DNA from: Diaporthe sp. PMI_573
Lineage: Eukaryota; Ascomycota; Sordariomycetes; Diaporthales; Diaporthaceae
NCBI GenBank assembly: GCA_021399435.1
Contig: JAJTUP010000032.1
Location: forward strand, 1 to 64,000
Reading direction: 5' to 3'
DNA: 64,000 nucleotides
Below, piece after piece: positions 46,081 through 59,143 of the stretch. How positions within the stretch are numbered: position 1 is the first letter of the stretch; each line of letters starts with the position of its first letter. Below the pieces are notes generated by a model, which was given only the letters and a program-made list of their open reading frames with translations, did no database searches and had not been told where the DNA came from. The position numbers and the translations under genes are program-made.

Positions 46081-48147
46081 TCAAAGTGAGTCGATGTTTA
46101 TCTCTATTTCCTTTCGCTTGCGGATCTGAATATGCGCGTTGGGGCTAACGGCGTTCGTAAATCCAAGAGCCATTGGTTTGATGTCGGTCCCAGGCGCCAA
46201 TTCCCACTCATACTTAATCAGCAGATGACACAAGATGATCTTGATCTCGGTAGTTGCGAAGAAACGGCCCGGACAAGCATGCTTTCCATGTCCAAAAGCA
46301 AGGTGATTCGGGCTCGTTGTTACCAGCAAGGCTTCGGTCTCCATCTCAGGTTGCTCGCGCATTCTGAGGAACCTATATGGGTTCCATGTATCGGGGTCTT
46401 GATGCAGCTCGGGGTCTCCCATCCTAGAATATTTCCTGTCAGTATAGGAAAGGCTTACGATAACCACAAGATCGTCCTTACCGATATGTGTCAAAGGCGA
46501 TTCTGTCGCCGATCTTCAAGTTCAGGCCATTTGACAATGTGACTTCTTCCTCTACACGTCTTCTAAGAGATGCTATACAACAAAAGGATAAGTGATCGAT
46601 AAGTCAACATATTCTTGCTGGCTGAGCTCGTGCTTACCAACCCCAGGTGGCTTGTGCCGCTGCGCCTCCTTGAGAGCACTGTCCAGGAGTTTCATGTTGT
46701 ACAGTGAGCTTTTTGTCAACCCCTCGGTCCTCAGGATGTGTACGACCTCTGAGCGTATGGGCGCAAAGTATTGAGGATTAGAGGCTAACTGCAGAATGAA
46801 CTCGGTGCATAGGTCCACTGTCGTGTGGATAGCAGCAACAGCCATCATGAGCTGGAATGTCGCAGGGTCGAATCTGACTCCCCTTTCGGCAGCCTCTTGG
46901 TCGACCCAGTCGATGGCATCGTGGAATTCAGGGATCTCTTTGCCCGCGGCAAGGGCCTCTGAGCGGAGTGCCCGGCGCTTTTCAATGTCGGGCGCGATAA
47001 TGCGGCGGGCTTCGTTGAACTGTCTACGGGCCTCCTTGCATTGCGGTATGAACCAGTGGCCTATGCGACGCAAGGGACTGGGGACCATGCGAAGATAGGT
47101 TGCAGCGACGAAAAAGTTGACTGTGTAGTCTATGGTAGCCCGTAGCCTTGTTTTCTGTTAGTAAATAGCCTTTGGTATTTTCTAGCTTGCCACATCAGGG
47201 AAACAAAACGATTTCGAGTGATACCAATTTTCGTCACGGCAAAGTTCACCAACAAATACACGGCTTGATAACCGCGCAACGGTCTCAAGGATCACTGGTT
47301 TCAGATGAATGTCCTTCCACTCTGTTAGGACATCAGTGTCTGGTGTAAATTGCAAAATATGGGAGTAGGCTTCGACCATACCTTCTGGCTGACCGATGTT
47401 CATCGACATCGATATCGCTGCTTCCTCAGATATAGGCTTCACAACCTTGGCTAGATGTGTACTTGACATTAAAAAGATGAGCTGATGTAATGAGTAGTAA
47501 GATTAGAACTACCAATAGATCGAGTGAGATGTTTTCTTGTGATGGTTTGAATGAGCCCATCTTGATAGCCCTGAATCGATGCACCTTCGAATCCCTGGAT
47601 GTGCCCATGAAAATCCTGGATCTTCCGGTCAGTTTTGAAGTCTAATTATCATCCGGGATAGATGCTCACTCGGCCGAAGGCGGTCCCAAAACTCAGCCTC
47701 GGATCGTTCTTGACCTCATCACATAGTTCAATCGGTAGAAAGATGATTTCGCCCAAATCAGTGATCAAACGGTACGGCTTTCCAGCAAACAATTTTCTAC
47801 CTTGACTCAAGAGATTCTTGCTTTTGAATACAAATTGACGCTGAGTTTTGCATGTTGGTTAGCGACAAGGCTTGCCCTTACTCCAGGGCTTTGATTGGAA
47901 TGTGAGTTACCTTGGACGCTATATTCATGAATGAGAACCCGTTACTAGGCTTCAGGAGAGGCACATGCTTCAAATTTGAGTGCGATGGAATGAAACAATA
48001 CAAGGTGACAGCAACCAGCAGCACGGCTACCAGGGAAGCTGGGAGCTGCTGGATACTGAAAATCCACGAGTTTGACATCATCGTCGAAGGGAAAGCAGAT
48101 GGTGACGATGATGATGACGATGATGGCGATGCAAGTGTACGGGTCAT
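46081..48147 (-). CDS. Cytochrome P450 monooxygenase
   Basis: Seven exons (48147-47911, 47840-47670, 47615-47513, 47450-47225, 47146-46638, 46572-46482, 46423-46081) give 559 residues, and every phase closes. An N-terminal anchor LPASLVAVLLVAVTLYCFIP follows a Ser-rich start. Motifs in order are LTDLG-like YRLITDLGEIIFLPIELCDE, KNDPRLSFG, VARLSSRVFVGELCRDENW, the I-helix AAIHTT (about 351-356), ExxR as EAQR (406-409), and the haem loop FGHGKHACPGRFF with Cys496. The sequence type fits fungal P450s often labelled ent-kaurene-oxidase-like, which act on terpenoid and polyketide substrates. Location is the ER membrane, with a CPR partner. A shorter start at 48081 (MMSNSWIFS) is possible. It points away from the PKS, 2.9 kb apart. 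Confidence 0.88.
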
Positions 48148-50883
48148 AACTGGGGAGTAGAAATTGTTTCCAGCATGGATATTGGGAAATCATAGGAGTA
48201 AGGAAGTCCAAAACTGGGCGAGGCCTGAATCTTGTTGGGTCAATAGGCGTGGTTGTCGGGTATATTTCTCGCGAATTGTGCCTTATTTTGCGGACCCGAC
48301 CCCACGAAATGTGTCGCCGCGTGTGGCCTGATGCGAACAGATACTATCGCAGTGTCGACGTGGTTCGTTCGAGTGGAATGTGACTGATTTGTATCACGCC
48401 ATGCAAGTGGAGAGTAATTAATTCAGACTCACCTGCAGAGCTAGCGGGCAGCCTTGCGGGTATCAAAGTTCTATTTGCGTCTTCAGAGTTTGACCGTTCC
48501 ACCGAAGATACAAACCACCGGAGACCACTGCACGATGGAGAGCACGACCCATTTGTGATATTCTTTGGAACCCCCCCCCCCCCAGATCTATGCTCCAATG
48601 TAAATGCAATTGGGATGTGAGTTCACTGGAGGCTCGCTCGTTCTTCGGCAATATGGTTTCATCGTTTCGTAACTTCTATAGTAAGATGGTCGTAGTCTTG
48701 ATTCAATATACCCGCCTTTTCAAAATACGCGCCATATGCTGGTGGACTTTACTTCTACGTTCTGTTGTGAGTGTTATCATCCCGGTCGAAGAGAGTTCCA
48801 CGTGCAATTGGAGTGTCGATAAAGTGTCTCCACAGACCCCATGAACCGTACGGCTGCGAGGCGTCCCACCAGAATGGATCGAATCCACCGAGACATGAGT
48901 CGGTTCCTCTATGGGGCAGACCCTAGTACAAGCCCTCTCGGCCAATGGCCGCATTGTCATAACTCTGGAGGAGGATTTCACAAATCCAGTGATGCGCGCC
49001 AGATTCAGACGAGCACTCTGGAAATCGAGACTAGGAAACCATACCACATTGTCAATTTATTCTAATTTCTTGGCCGTACCACCCAACTCACTCGGCCAAA
49101 GCTCTGAATAACTCTCTCCAGAATTGGCCCATGCTTGCCCTTAAAGTCTTCCCTAACAGCGTCTTACCCAAGTCTTGCCAATTGGTAGTCTCCCGAGATT
49201 ACAAGACACCGGCTCCTTCCAAATCACCATTCACTATACATGTCTATCTCTTTACGAGGCCTAAGGGCACTACTCAAAAACTTTGTTTGGGGTTTTCTTA
49301 CGGTGGCTTGCTCACGCTTTCAAGACCCATGTCAAGTTTTTGCCCTAGGGAATTGCCGACGCTTCTTTTGGGATAGTTTTGTGAACGACGGCGAGTATCG
49401 TATGTTGAGTGGCAACAGCCAAGATATCGGCTGTCGCCAGAAACACTTGCTCTGGCACGATACACGAGCCACGAGCGAAAGGGGCCTTGGAGTGAATCCA
49501 AAGGCATGAATCGTGGAATGTGGTACTGCCTAACCAACACGGGTGCGGAGCCGACTGCGAACACATCCAATCATAGTTCATTCCCAGTCCCATGGTTCGG
49601 TTGTAGATCCCGGCCGGGACGGTCACCCGGTGCGCGAGGCTGCCGGAAACCTTGTTCGTGGACTTCTACAGTACATTTCAAGGACGTCTGGTACTAGTAG
49701 GACGCAGTACACATGCAGATTTACGGAATGGAACGGAAGGATTTATTCAGCTAGGATACGCTATTAATACCCTACATGGGTAAATGGTAATTATACAAGG
49801 CACGCACTGAGATATGTTCTGTACTAGTAAGTACCACACTATCAACCCGGTCAGTTTCTTTTACAAACATAATTTGAATGACATTGATACTCCTGGCTTG
49901 AACAACGAACGAAGGCGAGGTGGAATTTAGCCACCCACATCCAAGAAATAGAGGATAATGTAGGTCACGAAGCCATTGGATGGACCGGATGGTACAGCGC
50001 AGTGCAATGGCGAAGTAAGTGGATTCCAGTGCCAAGCATATCGAACTCAACCGGAGTGGGTATGAATCCTTCGCTGATTATCAGCAAGGACTGAATGCGC
50101 CACGATGCTTGCACAGGAAGCAGGTACGCTGCGATCGGTATTTTTTTGACGCAAGAATGTTAATCTGGCATCTGAGCTGTGTAGATTATGAATAATGAGA
50201 GGTCCGTAAAACTTCCTCTCCCACATCCTGAAATTTTCCGAGGGCCCCATAGCTTGCAAACCAACCCAAACCAAGCAATTCAGATAGGCTTGTCCAAAAT
50301 GGATCCCTTCGCATGTCGCCGAATATCAGGCCATCCACGGCACCTCAGGCTGCTGAGAAAAAGCTCTAGAACACCATCCCGAACCGTACTCTAAGTGTCA
50401 TGCTCTACCGTTATCGAGTGGAGAGCCGGCTGAGTATCCGGTTTAGGGCCACTAATGTGGGTATTTAAGGTGAATCGGATCACTACTGGGGTAACTCGCT
50501 TCATTTACTAGTCATGTAAAGGTTGATATTCGAACAGAACATAGACGAGGAACTTCGCCAAGCACAATATGTAAACCATAGGAGAGGCGTATGGAAACAA
50601 GATTCCACCCGTTAGCTGGGCATGTGTCGATTACGGGTGGCGTGATGGGTCAAACAGGTTACATTGGCCAGCACGGCAGGTCAATTACAACCCATCATGA
50701 GTGCGGCTATCCACAAAGTCTGTGGCTCGGCGCGGCAATCGTGGCCTCGAATAGCAACAGCAATTACGGATGGGCCTGTTTGCCTCATCACAAGGGTATC
50801 ATGAGCCTCAGATGCGACTGCTGAAACGACCCGACCGTTACTAGAGACTGTCGCTAGACTCGTGTCATATTTGAATGCCTAGG
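48148..50883. other. P450-PKS divergent intergenic region
   Basis: 2.7 kb, including both promoters. Short frames only; one at 48911-49111 (+) contains ALSANGRIVITLEEDFTN but I recognise no family. A C13 run lies at 48571-48583. May contain relics of a lost cluster gene. Confidence 0.4.
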
Positions 50884-50890
50884 TATAAAA
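50884..50890 (+). promoter_or_regulatory. TATA box candidate of the PKS gene
   Basis: TATAAAA lies 172 bp upstream of the chosen PKS start and is followed by AT-rich sequence; distance suits a leader of roughly 140 nt. Confidence 0.45.
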
Positions 50891-51061
50891 GAATATAATG
50901 GGACCTATGTCGGTGGCTACGTATTTCTCATACATCTCAACCTCGGGGAACATCTGTCGTCCAAATCGCTCTCAACGGCTCGCCATTCTTTTCGCGTGAA
51001 GTTTCACGTTTATAATCACAATCTCTTTTCTCAACGAAAAGCACTTGCAAATATCGATACC

Positions 51062-54000
51062 ATGCATTCATACTTCCATCCCACGCCCGATCCAAGCCCT
51101 GGCTCGGAGAAGGCACCGCAAGTCCAAGCCGGGTCCTCGAATGAGACCCTCGTGGCCGTGTGCGGTGTTGCCCTCCGAGCTCCAGGTGGGATTAGGAACA
51201 CCGCCGACTACTGGGACCTTCTTGTCAACGGCAAGGATGCTAGAGGTCCGATCCCACCGTCACGATACAATATCGATGGCTTCGACGATTCACTCGGCGG
51301 TAGAGGACCCATCAAAACCAGGTTTGGATACTTCCTAGAGGACGATCTCTCCCAACTCGATACATCATTTTTCTCCATGTCTAGGAAGGAAGTCGAGAGA
51401 TGTGATCCCCAACAGAGACTGCTGCTTGAGGTCAGTAGAGAGGCCCTCGAGGATGCAGGCGAAATTGACTACAGAGGAAAGACCATTGGCTGCTTCGTTG
51501 GCACATTCGGGGATGACTGTTCGTACTACTCTTCTTCTGTCACAGATCCCCGTCTTTCGTGTTTTAAATTGTTCCAGAACGCATCAATTTAGGATCCATA
51601 GCAGGAGACTAACACGTACTAGGGGCCCAGATTGCTGGAAAGGAAACGCTACATCCCCAGGGAGGTCTAGGCTATGTCACGACTGGACACGGTGATTTGA
51701 TGCTTTCGAATCGTGTTTCTTATGAATACGATCTGAAGGGTCCAAGGCAAGTCATTTCTTCCCTAGTATTAGAAAGTACAGTCTGTTGTTTTCAGCTGAC
51801 CAGCCTTGATTAGTATGACGGTCAAAACGGGTTGCTCTGCCTCTCTCATTGCATTACATGAAGCATGCAGGTCAATTGCAGACGGTGACGCAACTGGTGC
51901 CATTGTCGGGGGTACAAGTCTGATCATGACCCCGACAATCACGGCCGCCTTCTTTGCTGAAGGTATCCTGTCACCGGAAGGGTCATGTAAGTCGTTCGAC
52001 GCAAGTGCCGACGGCTTTGCCCGAGCCGAAGCGATCACTGCCGTGTATGTGAAGCCACTGTCGGCAGCCATCCGAGACGGAAACGCCATTCGCGCCGTGA
52101 TAAGAGCGACAGGCTCGAATAGCGACGGGAAAGGCCAGGGAATGATGGCCCCAAACGGCGAGGCACAAGAAGCACTCATGCGAAAGGTCTATTGGGAGTC
52201 TGGTTTGGATCCAGCCGAGACGGCTTACGTTGAGGTCCGTTCTCTACTCATGCTGTCCATACATCTTGATAAGAATACTGACTTGGACCCCTTAGTGCCA
52301 TGGCACTGGAACTTCGACAGGTGACCCAATCGAGGTGGGCGCTGTTGGCAACGTCTTTGGTGAAAAGGGCGTATACATCGGGTCAGTAAAGCCAAACGTG
52401 GGCCATTCCGAAGGCTCCTCTGGTCTGAACAGCTTGATCAAATGTGTTTTGTCGTTGGAACACAAAGTCATCCCGCCCAACATTAAATTCGTAAACCCCA
52501 ATCCAAAGAGTGAGTGCAAACCCAAGTGCTCGGACCTTGAGCACTCACGGAAAGCTAAATAACAGAACTGACATCCGACCAAAGTCCCATTTGCGGAAAA
52601 GGGCCTTAAGGTTCCCACAGCGCCAACTCCTTTCCCCGATGACCGCAAAGAAAGAATCAGTATCAACTCTTTTGGTATCGGAGGGTCCAACGCTCACGTA
52701 TGTCGGCAATACTAGTCCCCATATTGGGTTAGTTATCGCATGCTGATACAAATTCCGTCTAGGTCATCCTCGAGGCTTATCACACGCCCGAGTCTGAGCA
52801 AACAATACCCGACGGCCACACTACCGGCAATGGCAAAGATGAAACGACAAAACCCGAGCTCCTGCTTCTCTCAGCCAACACGGCGGTATCCCTAAAGGAT
52901 CAGATGGAACGGATCCAGAACTTCGTGCAGACTGGTTCTGCATCAAGCTTGTATGATCTCGCCTTTACCTTTAACACAAGGCGTGAGAAGCTTCCTCACC
53001 GAGCTTTTATAGTGGTTAACGATAGGGAAATTCTCCAATCCTCTGGTCTGGCGAAGGTACCAGCCAAGACGCAGGACGTCTACCTAATATTCAGCGGGCA
53101 AGGGGCCCAATGGGCAGGTATGTATTCACTACTCGTCATAGTGGAGCGATGACATCCCTTTACACACATTCGTACTCCACAAAGGCATTGAAGAAAACAA
53201 AAAGGCTAATGTTTACACCTTTTCCTTCAGGAATGGGAAAGGAGTTTGCTATGCTTGATGCTTCCTTCAGGCGGGACATAAAGAGGATGGACGAGGTGCT
53301 ACAACGGCTTGAAAACCCACCCGACTGGAATATCCTGGGTACGAACAAAAAGACTCGTCATGGAGCTTCCCCGTGCCATAGCTCCGCTGCAGCACACGCT
53401 GACAAATTCCATGCAGACGAGCTTCTAAAGCCAGTAGAGTCAAGTAGGGTCAATGTTGCTGAACTCTCCCAGCCACTTTGCACCGCCATCCAAATCGCAC
53501 TCTTCAATAAGCTTCAGGCAGCCGGAGTAAGACCTGCGGCCGTCGTGGGCCATTCCAGCGGAGAGATAGCAGCGGCATATGCTACAGGAGCCATCTCGTT
53601 CGAGGCAGCAATAATTTCTGCATACTACCGTGGCTTTGTTACCACACAACAGGCGCTCGAGGGAGCCATGGCGGCCGTTGGTTTGGGCCGACAGGATGCT
53701 TCTAAATTCCTCAATGATGGTGTGGTGGTTGCCTGCGAAAATAGCCCGTCCAGCGTGACTATTTCTGGGGACAAGGTGAAGGTCCTCGAAGTCATTGCCA
53801 AAGTCAAGTCAGAATCTCCCGATACACTAGCACGACTTTTGAAAGTTGATATGGCATATCATTCTCGTACGTTCGCGCCCCCCCAACCCCTTGAATCATC
53901 AGTAATCTAACTTCCTGACCATAGATCACATGGTGGCTCCTGGACAAAAATACGTTGAGCTACTTGAAAAAGAATTCGGCAGGCTACATATCCCGTGGAA

Positions 54001-57000
54001 AGGCTTCGCAACTGCCACTCTCGTCTCCAGCGTGACTGGCGAGGAAACAGACTCAACCTTTGTCTTCGGCCCAGGATACTGGCGGGACAATCTCGTATCA
54101 CCTGTACGGTTTTCCACGGCAGTGGCCAAGCTCCTAGAGACCCGCGCCGATGGCTTATTCGTGGAGATCGGACCCCACTCGGCCCTCGCCGGGCCCTTGC
54201 GCCAGATCTGCACACATGCTTCTCGGCCATGCGAGTACATCTCTGTCCTCACCCGTGGAGAGGACGCATGGAAGACTTACTCATCTGCACTGGGTAAGCT
54301 GTTCCAATTGGGTATCAATGTCGACTTCGCATCCTTATACCCCGGCGGAAAGGTTCTCACGGAGCTGCCGACCTACGCCTGGGACCACAGCGGATCGTTC
54401 TGGTACGAAAGTAGAATCTCGCACGCCTGGCGGACGAGAAAATACGCCCACCACGCTCTGCTCGGCGCAAGGGTGCCCGAATCGCCAGATACGGCGCCCC
54501 AGTGGCGGAACGTGCTATACCTTGAAGACGAGCAGTGGATCGCCGACCACAAAGTCAAGGATGACGTCGTCTTCCCCTTTGCCGGCTACGTCGCCATGGC
54601 TGGTGAAGCTGTCAGACAGATGACCGGTATCGATGCCGGATACAGCATGAGACACGTCGTGGCGCATGCTGCCATCGTCTTCACGCATGAAAAGGGCGTC
54701 GAGCTGATCACCACACTGCGCCGTCACGCACTTACCGACTCTGATGTCTCAGAGTGGTATGAGTTCAGTATCTCGTCCTACAACGGCGCAACCTGGACAA
54801 AGCATGCCGATGGCCAGGCCAAGGCCATCGAACAGGATCGCAAGAGCAGTCTGACTCGGCAAGAATACCCCAGGAAGGTCAACATCTCTCGCTTCTATGA
54901 CTACATGGAAGAGGTGGGCATTGTGTTTGGTCCAGAATTCCGCCGCCTGGAGAATGTCACTTCTTGCACGACAGAGGCTCGAGCCTCTGCAGACATATCT
55001 CCCCCGTCCAGCGAGCAGAGCAAGACCTACGTGATGCACCCGATCGCAATCGACGCTTGTTTCCAGCTCTGTCTCCTTTCTCAAGCCAAGGGTCTAGGCC
55101 GGAACTTCGACCAGCTTGTCATGCCGACGCTCATCGAAAGCCTGGAGATCCGCCGGGGCGGTGATAAGATGACTGCCGTTGCCTTCGGTGGATTTGGGGA
55201 CAAGAAACCAGGCATCGAATGTGCATCGAACGGGAGATTGGCTCTCGAGCTATCTGGCTTCGACCTGACGCCTCTCGAGGAAGGTGACGAGCTTGACTAC
55301 GACCCTTATGCGGCCGCACGGCTGGAGTGGCTCCCAGATTTCGACTTCGTCGATGTAGCGCCATTGTTTAAAGCACCGCCCACCAATAGGGACAATTTGC
55401 AGCTCATCGAGCAATTGACACTGCTGTGCATAATCGACAGTGAGGAGAAAGTCAAGGGTCTGGAGCCCGTAGAGCCACACTTTGAGAAATTGCGGGCATT
55501 CCTGGGCAGGGAGATTCAGAGTGCTAAAGATGGCACGAACCGTTTGGCTCCAGACTCGGCCAGCTACCTCGCCTTGTCGCAAGGAGATCGCACGGCAAAG
55601 ATCGAGCAGCTCTACACGACCCTGTCCGGCAAGGCGCGGGCTGGCCTCACTGAAGGCCTCAAGCGCATCAATGACAACGTCGCAAGGATCTTTACGGGCC
55701 AGGTCGACACGATCGATATCCTCATGGAAGGAGGTGTGCTTGCCGAGCTCTACAACGCCATGTCGTTTGGCTACAGCGACTTTGTAAGGCTTCTGTCCAG
55801 CACGAAGCCGACCTTGAGGATCCTGGAGGTTGGTGCCGGCACAGGCGGTACTACGGAGCTTATCCTGCGCGACCTGATGCATGAGGGAGGTCTCCCCCGC
55901 TACTCGACCTATACCTTCACCGATGTGTCGGCTGGTTTCTTCCCACAAGCCAAGGAACGGTTCTCGTATGCCCCAAACATGGACTACAAGGTCTTTGATA
56001 TCTCAAGGGACCCGCTTGAGCAAGGATTCACCGAAGGCACCTATGATGTGATCTTTGCGGCAAACGTCGTGCATGCAACCGCGTCACTCAAAGAGACTCT
56101 AGGAAACCTCAACAAGGTTCTTCGTCCTGGTGGCGCGCTCGTGCTGACCGAGATATGCACAGAGCTCCGCTCGCCGACTTACATCTTTGGTAACTTTATC
56201 GGCTGGTGGTTGGGTGAGGCAGATGGTCGCCCTTTTGCTCCATACGTGCCTCCCTCTCGCTGGCACGACGAGCTCCTCGCCTCTGGATACACGGGAGTCG
56301 AGACCGCAGTGTATGACGAAGAGTCTCCCTACATGTGCTGTACCACGATTTTCTCGAGACGGCCTGTCAAGGAAAAGCCGCGAAACACCGCCGTGTCGCT
56401 CTTGGCGCTCGAGCCTGCAGGCGAAATCGCAACGAGCCTCAAGTCTGCTCTGGAGCAGGCCAGGTACGATGTGAACCTGGTCAAGATGGGTGACACCTTG
56501 CCGCCTCAGGACCAAGATGTTGTATCTACCGTTGACATCGAGAAGAACTTTTTTGACAACATCAATGAGCCCGACTTCTTGCAATTTCGCGAGCTTATCC
56601 GCAACCAAGGCGCTGATCAGAAGCTTCTCTGGCTCACAAGCCCGGTCCAGATCAAATGTAAGGACCCACGTTCCGCCCAAACACTCGGGGCAGCCAGGAC
56701 GGTCCGAACAGAGCTGGCGACCCCATTCCACACCCTGGAGATCAGCAAGAGTGAGCCTGGCTTTGCCGATCTAGTCTTGAAGGTGTTTCATAAGATTCGT
56801 GTCGAGGAGGACGACGATAATCTTGTCTCAGACAAAGAGTTCGTGGTCGACAACGGCACGATCTGCGTCGGGCGATACCACCCCTTCTCCCTGACTGAGG
56901 AGGTATCGCGCAAAAGTCTCGAGGGGCAGGAGACCATCAAATCCCTGCGGGTCGGCAAGCCAGGCGATATCGAGTCACTGTACTGGAAGGAGGTCGCATC

Positions 57001-59143
57001 GCCTACATCCATCCCCGCTGATGAGGTAGAGATCGAGCCCAAGTCCATCGGCCTCAACCTCCGCGATATCCTGATCGCTATGGGTGTTATACCTCACAAT
57101 GAGCTAGGATTCGACGTTGCTGGCGTCATAACTCGCGTCGGCCCCAACGTCGACGAGTTCAAGCCCGGCGACCGCGTCTTCGCTTTCTGTCCCGAGGGCT
57201 GCTTCGGCACACGTGCGCTACTCAACCGCTACCATGTTGCCAAGATCCCCTCGGGCCTGGGATTTGAGGGCGCAGCGTCGGTACCTGTCGTATTCGCCAC
57301 CACCATTCATGGCCTAATCAACATCGCCAGGCTCCAAAAGGGCCAGAGCGTGCTCATCCACGCTGCCTGCGGTGGTCTTGGGCTGTCCGCCATCCAGGTC
57401 TGCAAGATGGTCGGCGCTGAGATCTTCGCCACCTGCGGTAGTCAAGACAAGGTAGACTTCCTCGTGAACGAGCAAGGCATTGCACGGGACCACATCTTCT
57501 ACTCCCGTGACGAGAGCTTCTTGGGGGACATTATGGCTGCCACTGACGGCCGTGGTGTCGATGTTGTGATCAACTCGCTATCCGGCAGCCTGCTGCACGC
57601 ATCCTGGAAGTGCGTGGCAGAGTTCGGCACCATGCTCGAGATCGGAAAGCGGGATATGCTGGGCCACGGAAAGCTCGACCTCAACCCGTTCCTGGGAAAC
57701 CGGCGGTTCGTCTGCTTCGAGGGTGTCGAGATGGCGCGGAAGCGCCCCAAGGAGTTTGGGCGTGTGCTGCATCAGTTCAATGAGTACTATGAGCAGGGTC
57801 TGCTGGGACCGATCCAGCAGATAAAGCACTACCAGTCGACAGAGGTCGTGAGCGCGTTCCGCCACCTGCAGCACGGCAGCCACATCGGCAAGGTCGTCGT
57901 TTCCATGACTGGGGCGGAGGCGCAGCTAGAGGCTAAGCCGTCAGCGAAGTCGGTTGAGTTCGATCCTGAGGCTACGTATCTGTTGACGGGTGGCCTCGGT
58001 GGTCTCGGAAAATCGATGTCTACATGGATGATTGAGCACGGCGCCCGTTCGCTTACATTCCTGTCCCGGAGTGCAGGCGTGAGTGAAGACAGCAAGCAGG
58101 CTATAAAGGAGCTCGAGTCGATGGGCGCCGAGATTCAGGCGGTTGCGGGCGGCGTCGAGAATATCGAGGATGTTGAGGCTGCTGCGCGTGCCTCAACGAG
58201 ACCGATCAAGGGTGTTTTCCACCTCGCAATGGTGCTTCGAGATAGCCCCATGATCGAAATGACCTGGTCACAGTGGGATGAGGTCAAGAGAGTGAAGATT
58301 GACGGCGCATGGAATTTGCACACGGCACTCAAAGACCAGCCTCTCGACTTTTTTTGGCTCGCCAGCTCCATCGTGACAGTTGTCGACCAGCCAGGACAAG
58401 GTAATTACAGTGCTGCCAGCACCTATATCGAGGCCTTCGCACAATACCGCCGCGGTCTGGGACTGCCGGCTTCCGTTCTTAATATCTGCCCGGTTAAGGG
58501 CGTGGGATTCGTGGCCGACAACGCTCATGCCATGCGCAATACTAAGGCCCAGGGTATCTACTTCCTCGGCGAGAGGGAGTACCTTGACTTTGCAGAGCAT
58601 GCCGTCCTCAGCAACAAGCCGGACCAGAACACTCTCCGGAAAGGCCCTTCAATCCACCCCCCGCTGGCGTGGAAGGATGACGGCCAGGTTATCATGGGCC
58701 TCCGATCTGTCCTGCACTTGGAGGATCCCAATAACCGCTGCAATTGGCGTCGAGACCGCCGAATGGGAAGCTATCACAACATCCGCACAGGTCAGAAGGA
58801 TACCACCGCTGGCGGTGACTCAGGCGCGCTCAAGTCACTTCTCGACAGGGCCAGCGAGGAGCCGGATCTGCTCGCTGACAAGGAGAACATCGAGTTGCTC
58901 GCACATGAGATCGGCGTCAAGGTTTACGACTTCATGTTGAAGCCCGGTGAGAACGTGGACACGAGCCTGAGCCTGCAGCAAATCGGCCTCGACTCGCTGA
59001 TGGCTACTGAGCTAAGGAGGTGGTTCAGGCAGCTGCTGGGTTTGCAAATAAGCGTGCTGGAGATTATGGGGACAGGATCTCTGACACAGTTGGCCGAGCT
59101 GATTTCTACGGCTCTAAGAAATAAGTATGCCAGCGCCGCGTAA
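51062..59143 (+). CDS. Highly reducing type I polyketide synthase (KS-AT-DH-CMeT-ER-KR-ACP)
   Basis: Nine exons (51062-51518, 51623-51746, 51814-52234, 52296-52509, 52585-52697, 52763-53117, 53231-53338, 53417-53866, 53925-59143) give 2486 residues; intron 2 is GC-AG. KS: Cys201 (VKTGCSASL), His336 (CHGTGTSTG), His371 (KPNVGHSEG). AT: Ser644 in GHSSGE. DH: His956 (WIADHKV..FPFAG) and Asp1124 (IDACFQ). C-methyltransferase: SAM loop [11 protein letters not shown] near 1382. ER: about 1760-2080 with [25 protein letters not shown] near 2100 and Tyr2242 (GQGNYSAAS). ACP: Ser2438 (GLDSLMA). No thioesterase or condensation domain, so release needs another enzyme or hydrolysis. All domains look active, predicting a fully reducible, alpha-methylated chain. 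The start is the first ATG in phase with the KS. Confidence 0.93.

Noticed and set aside
47450..47512. Possible broken splice site in the P450 (acceptor CAAG|TACAC gives a stop)
   Set aside because: The next acceptor, ATCTAG|CC at 47451/47450, restores phase and gives the expected RSI-AKVVKPISEE sequence.
51814..51860. KS active-site context KTGCS instead of the textbook DTACS
   Set aside because: The Cys is present and this variant is usual in one clade of fungal reducing PKSs, so it is not evidence of inactivity.
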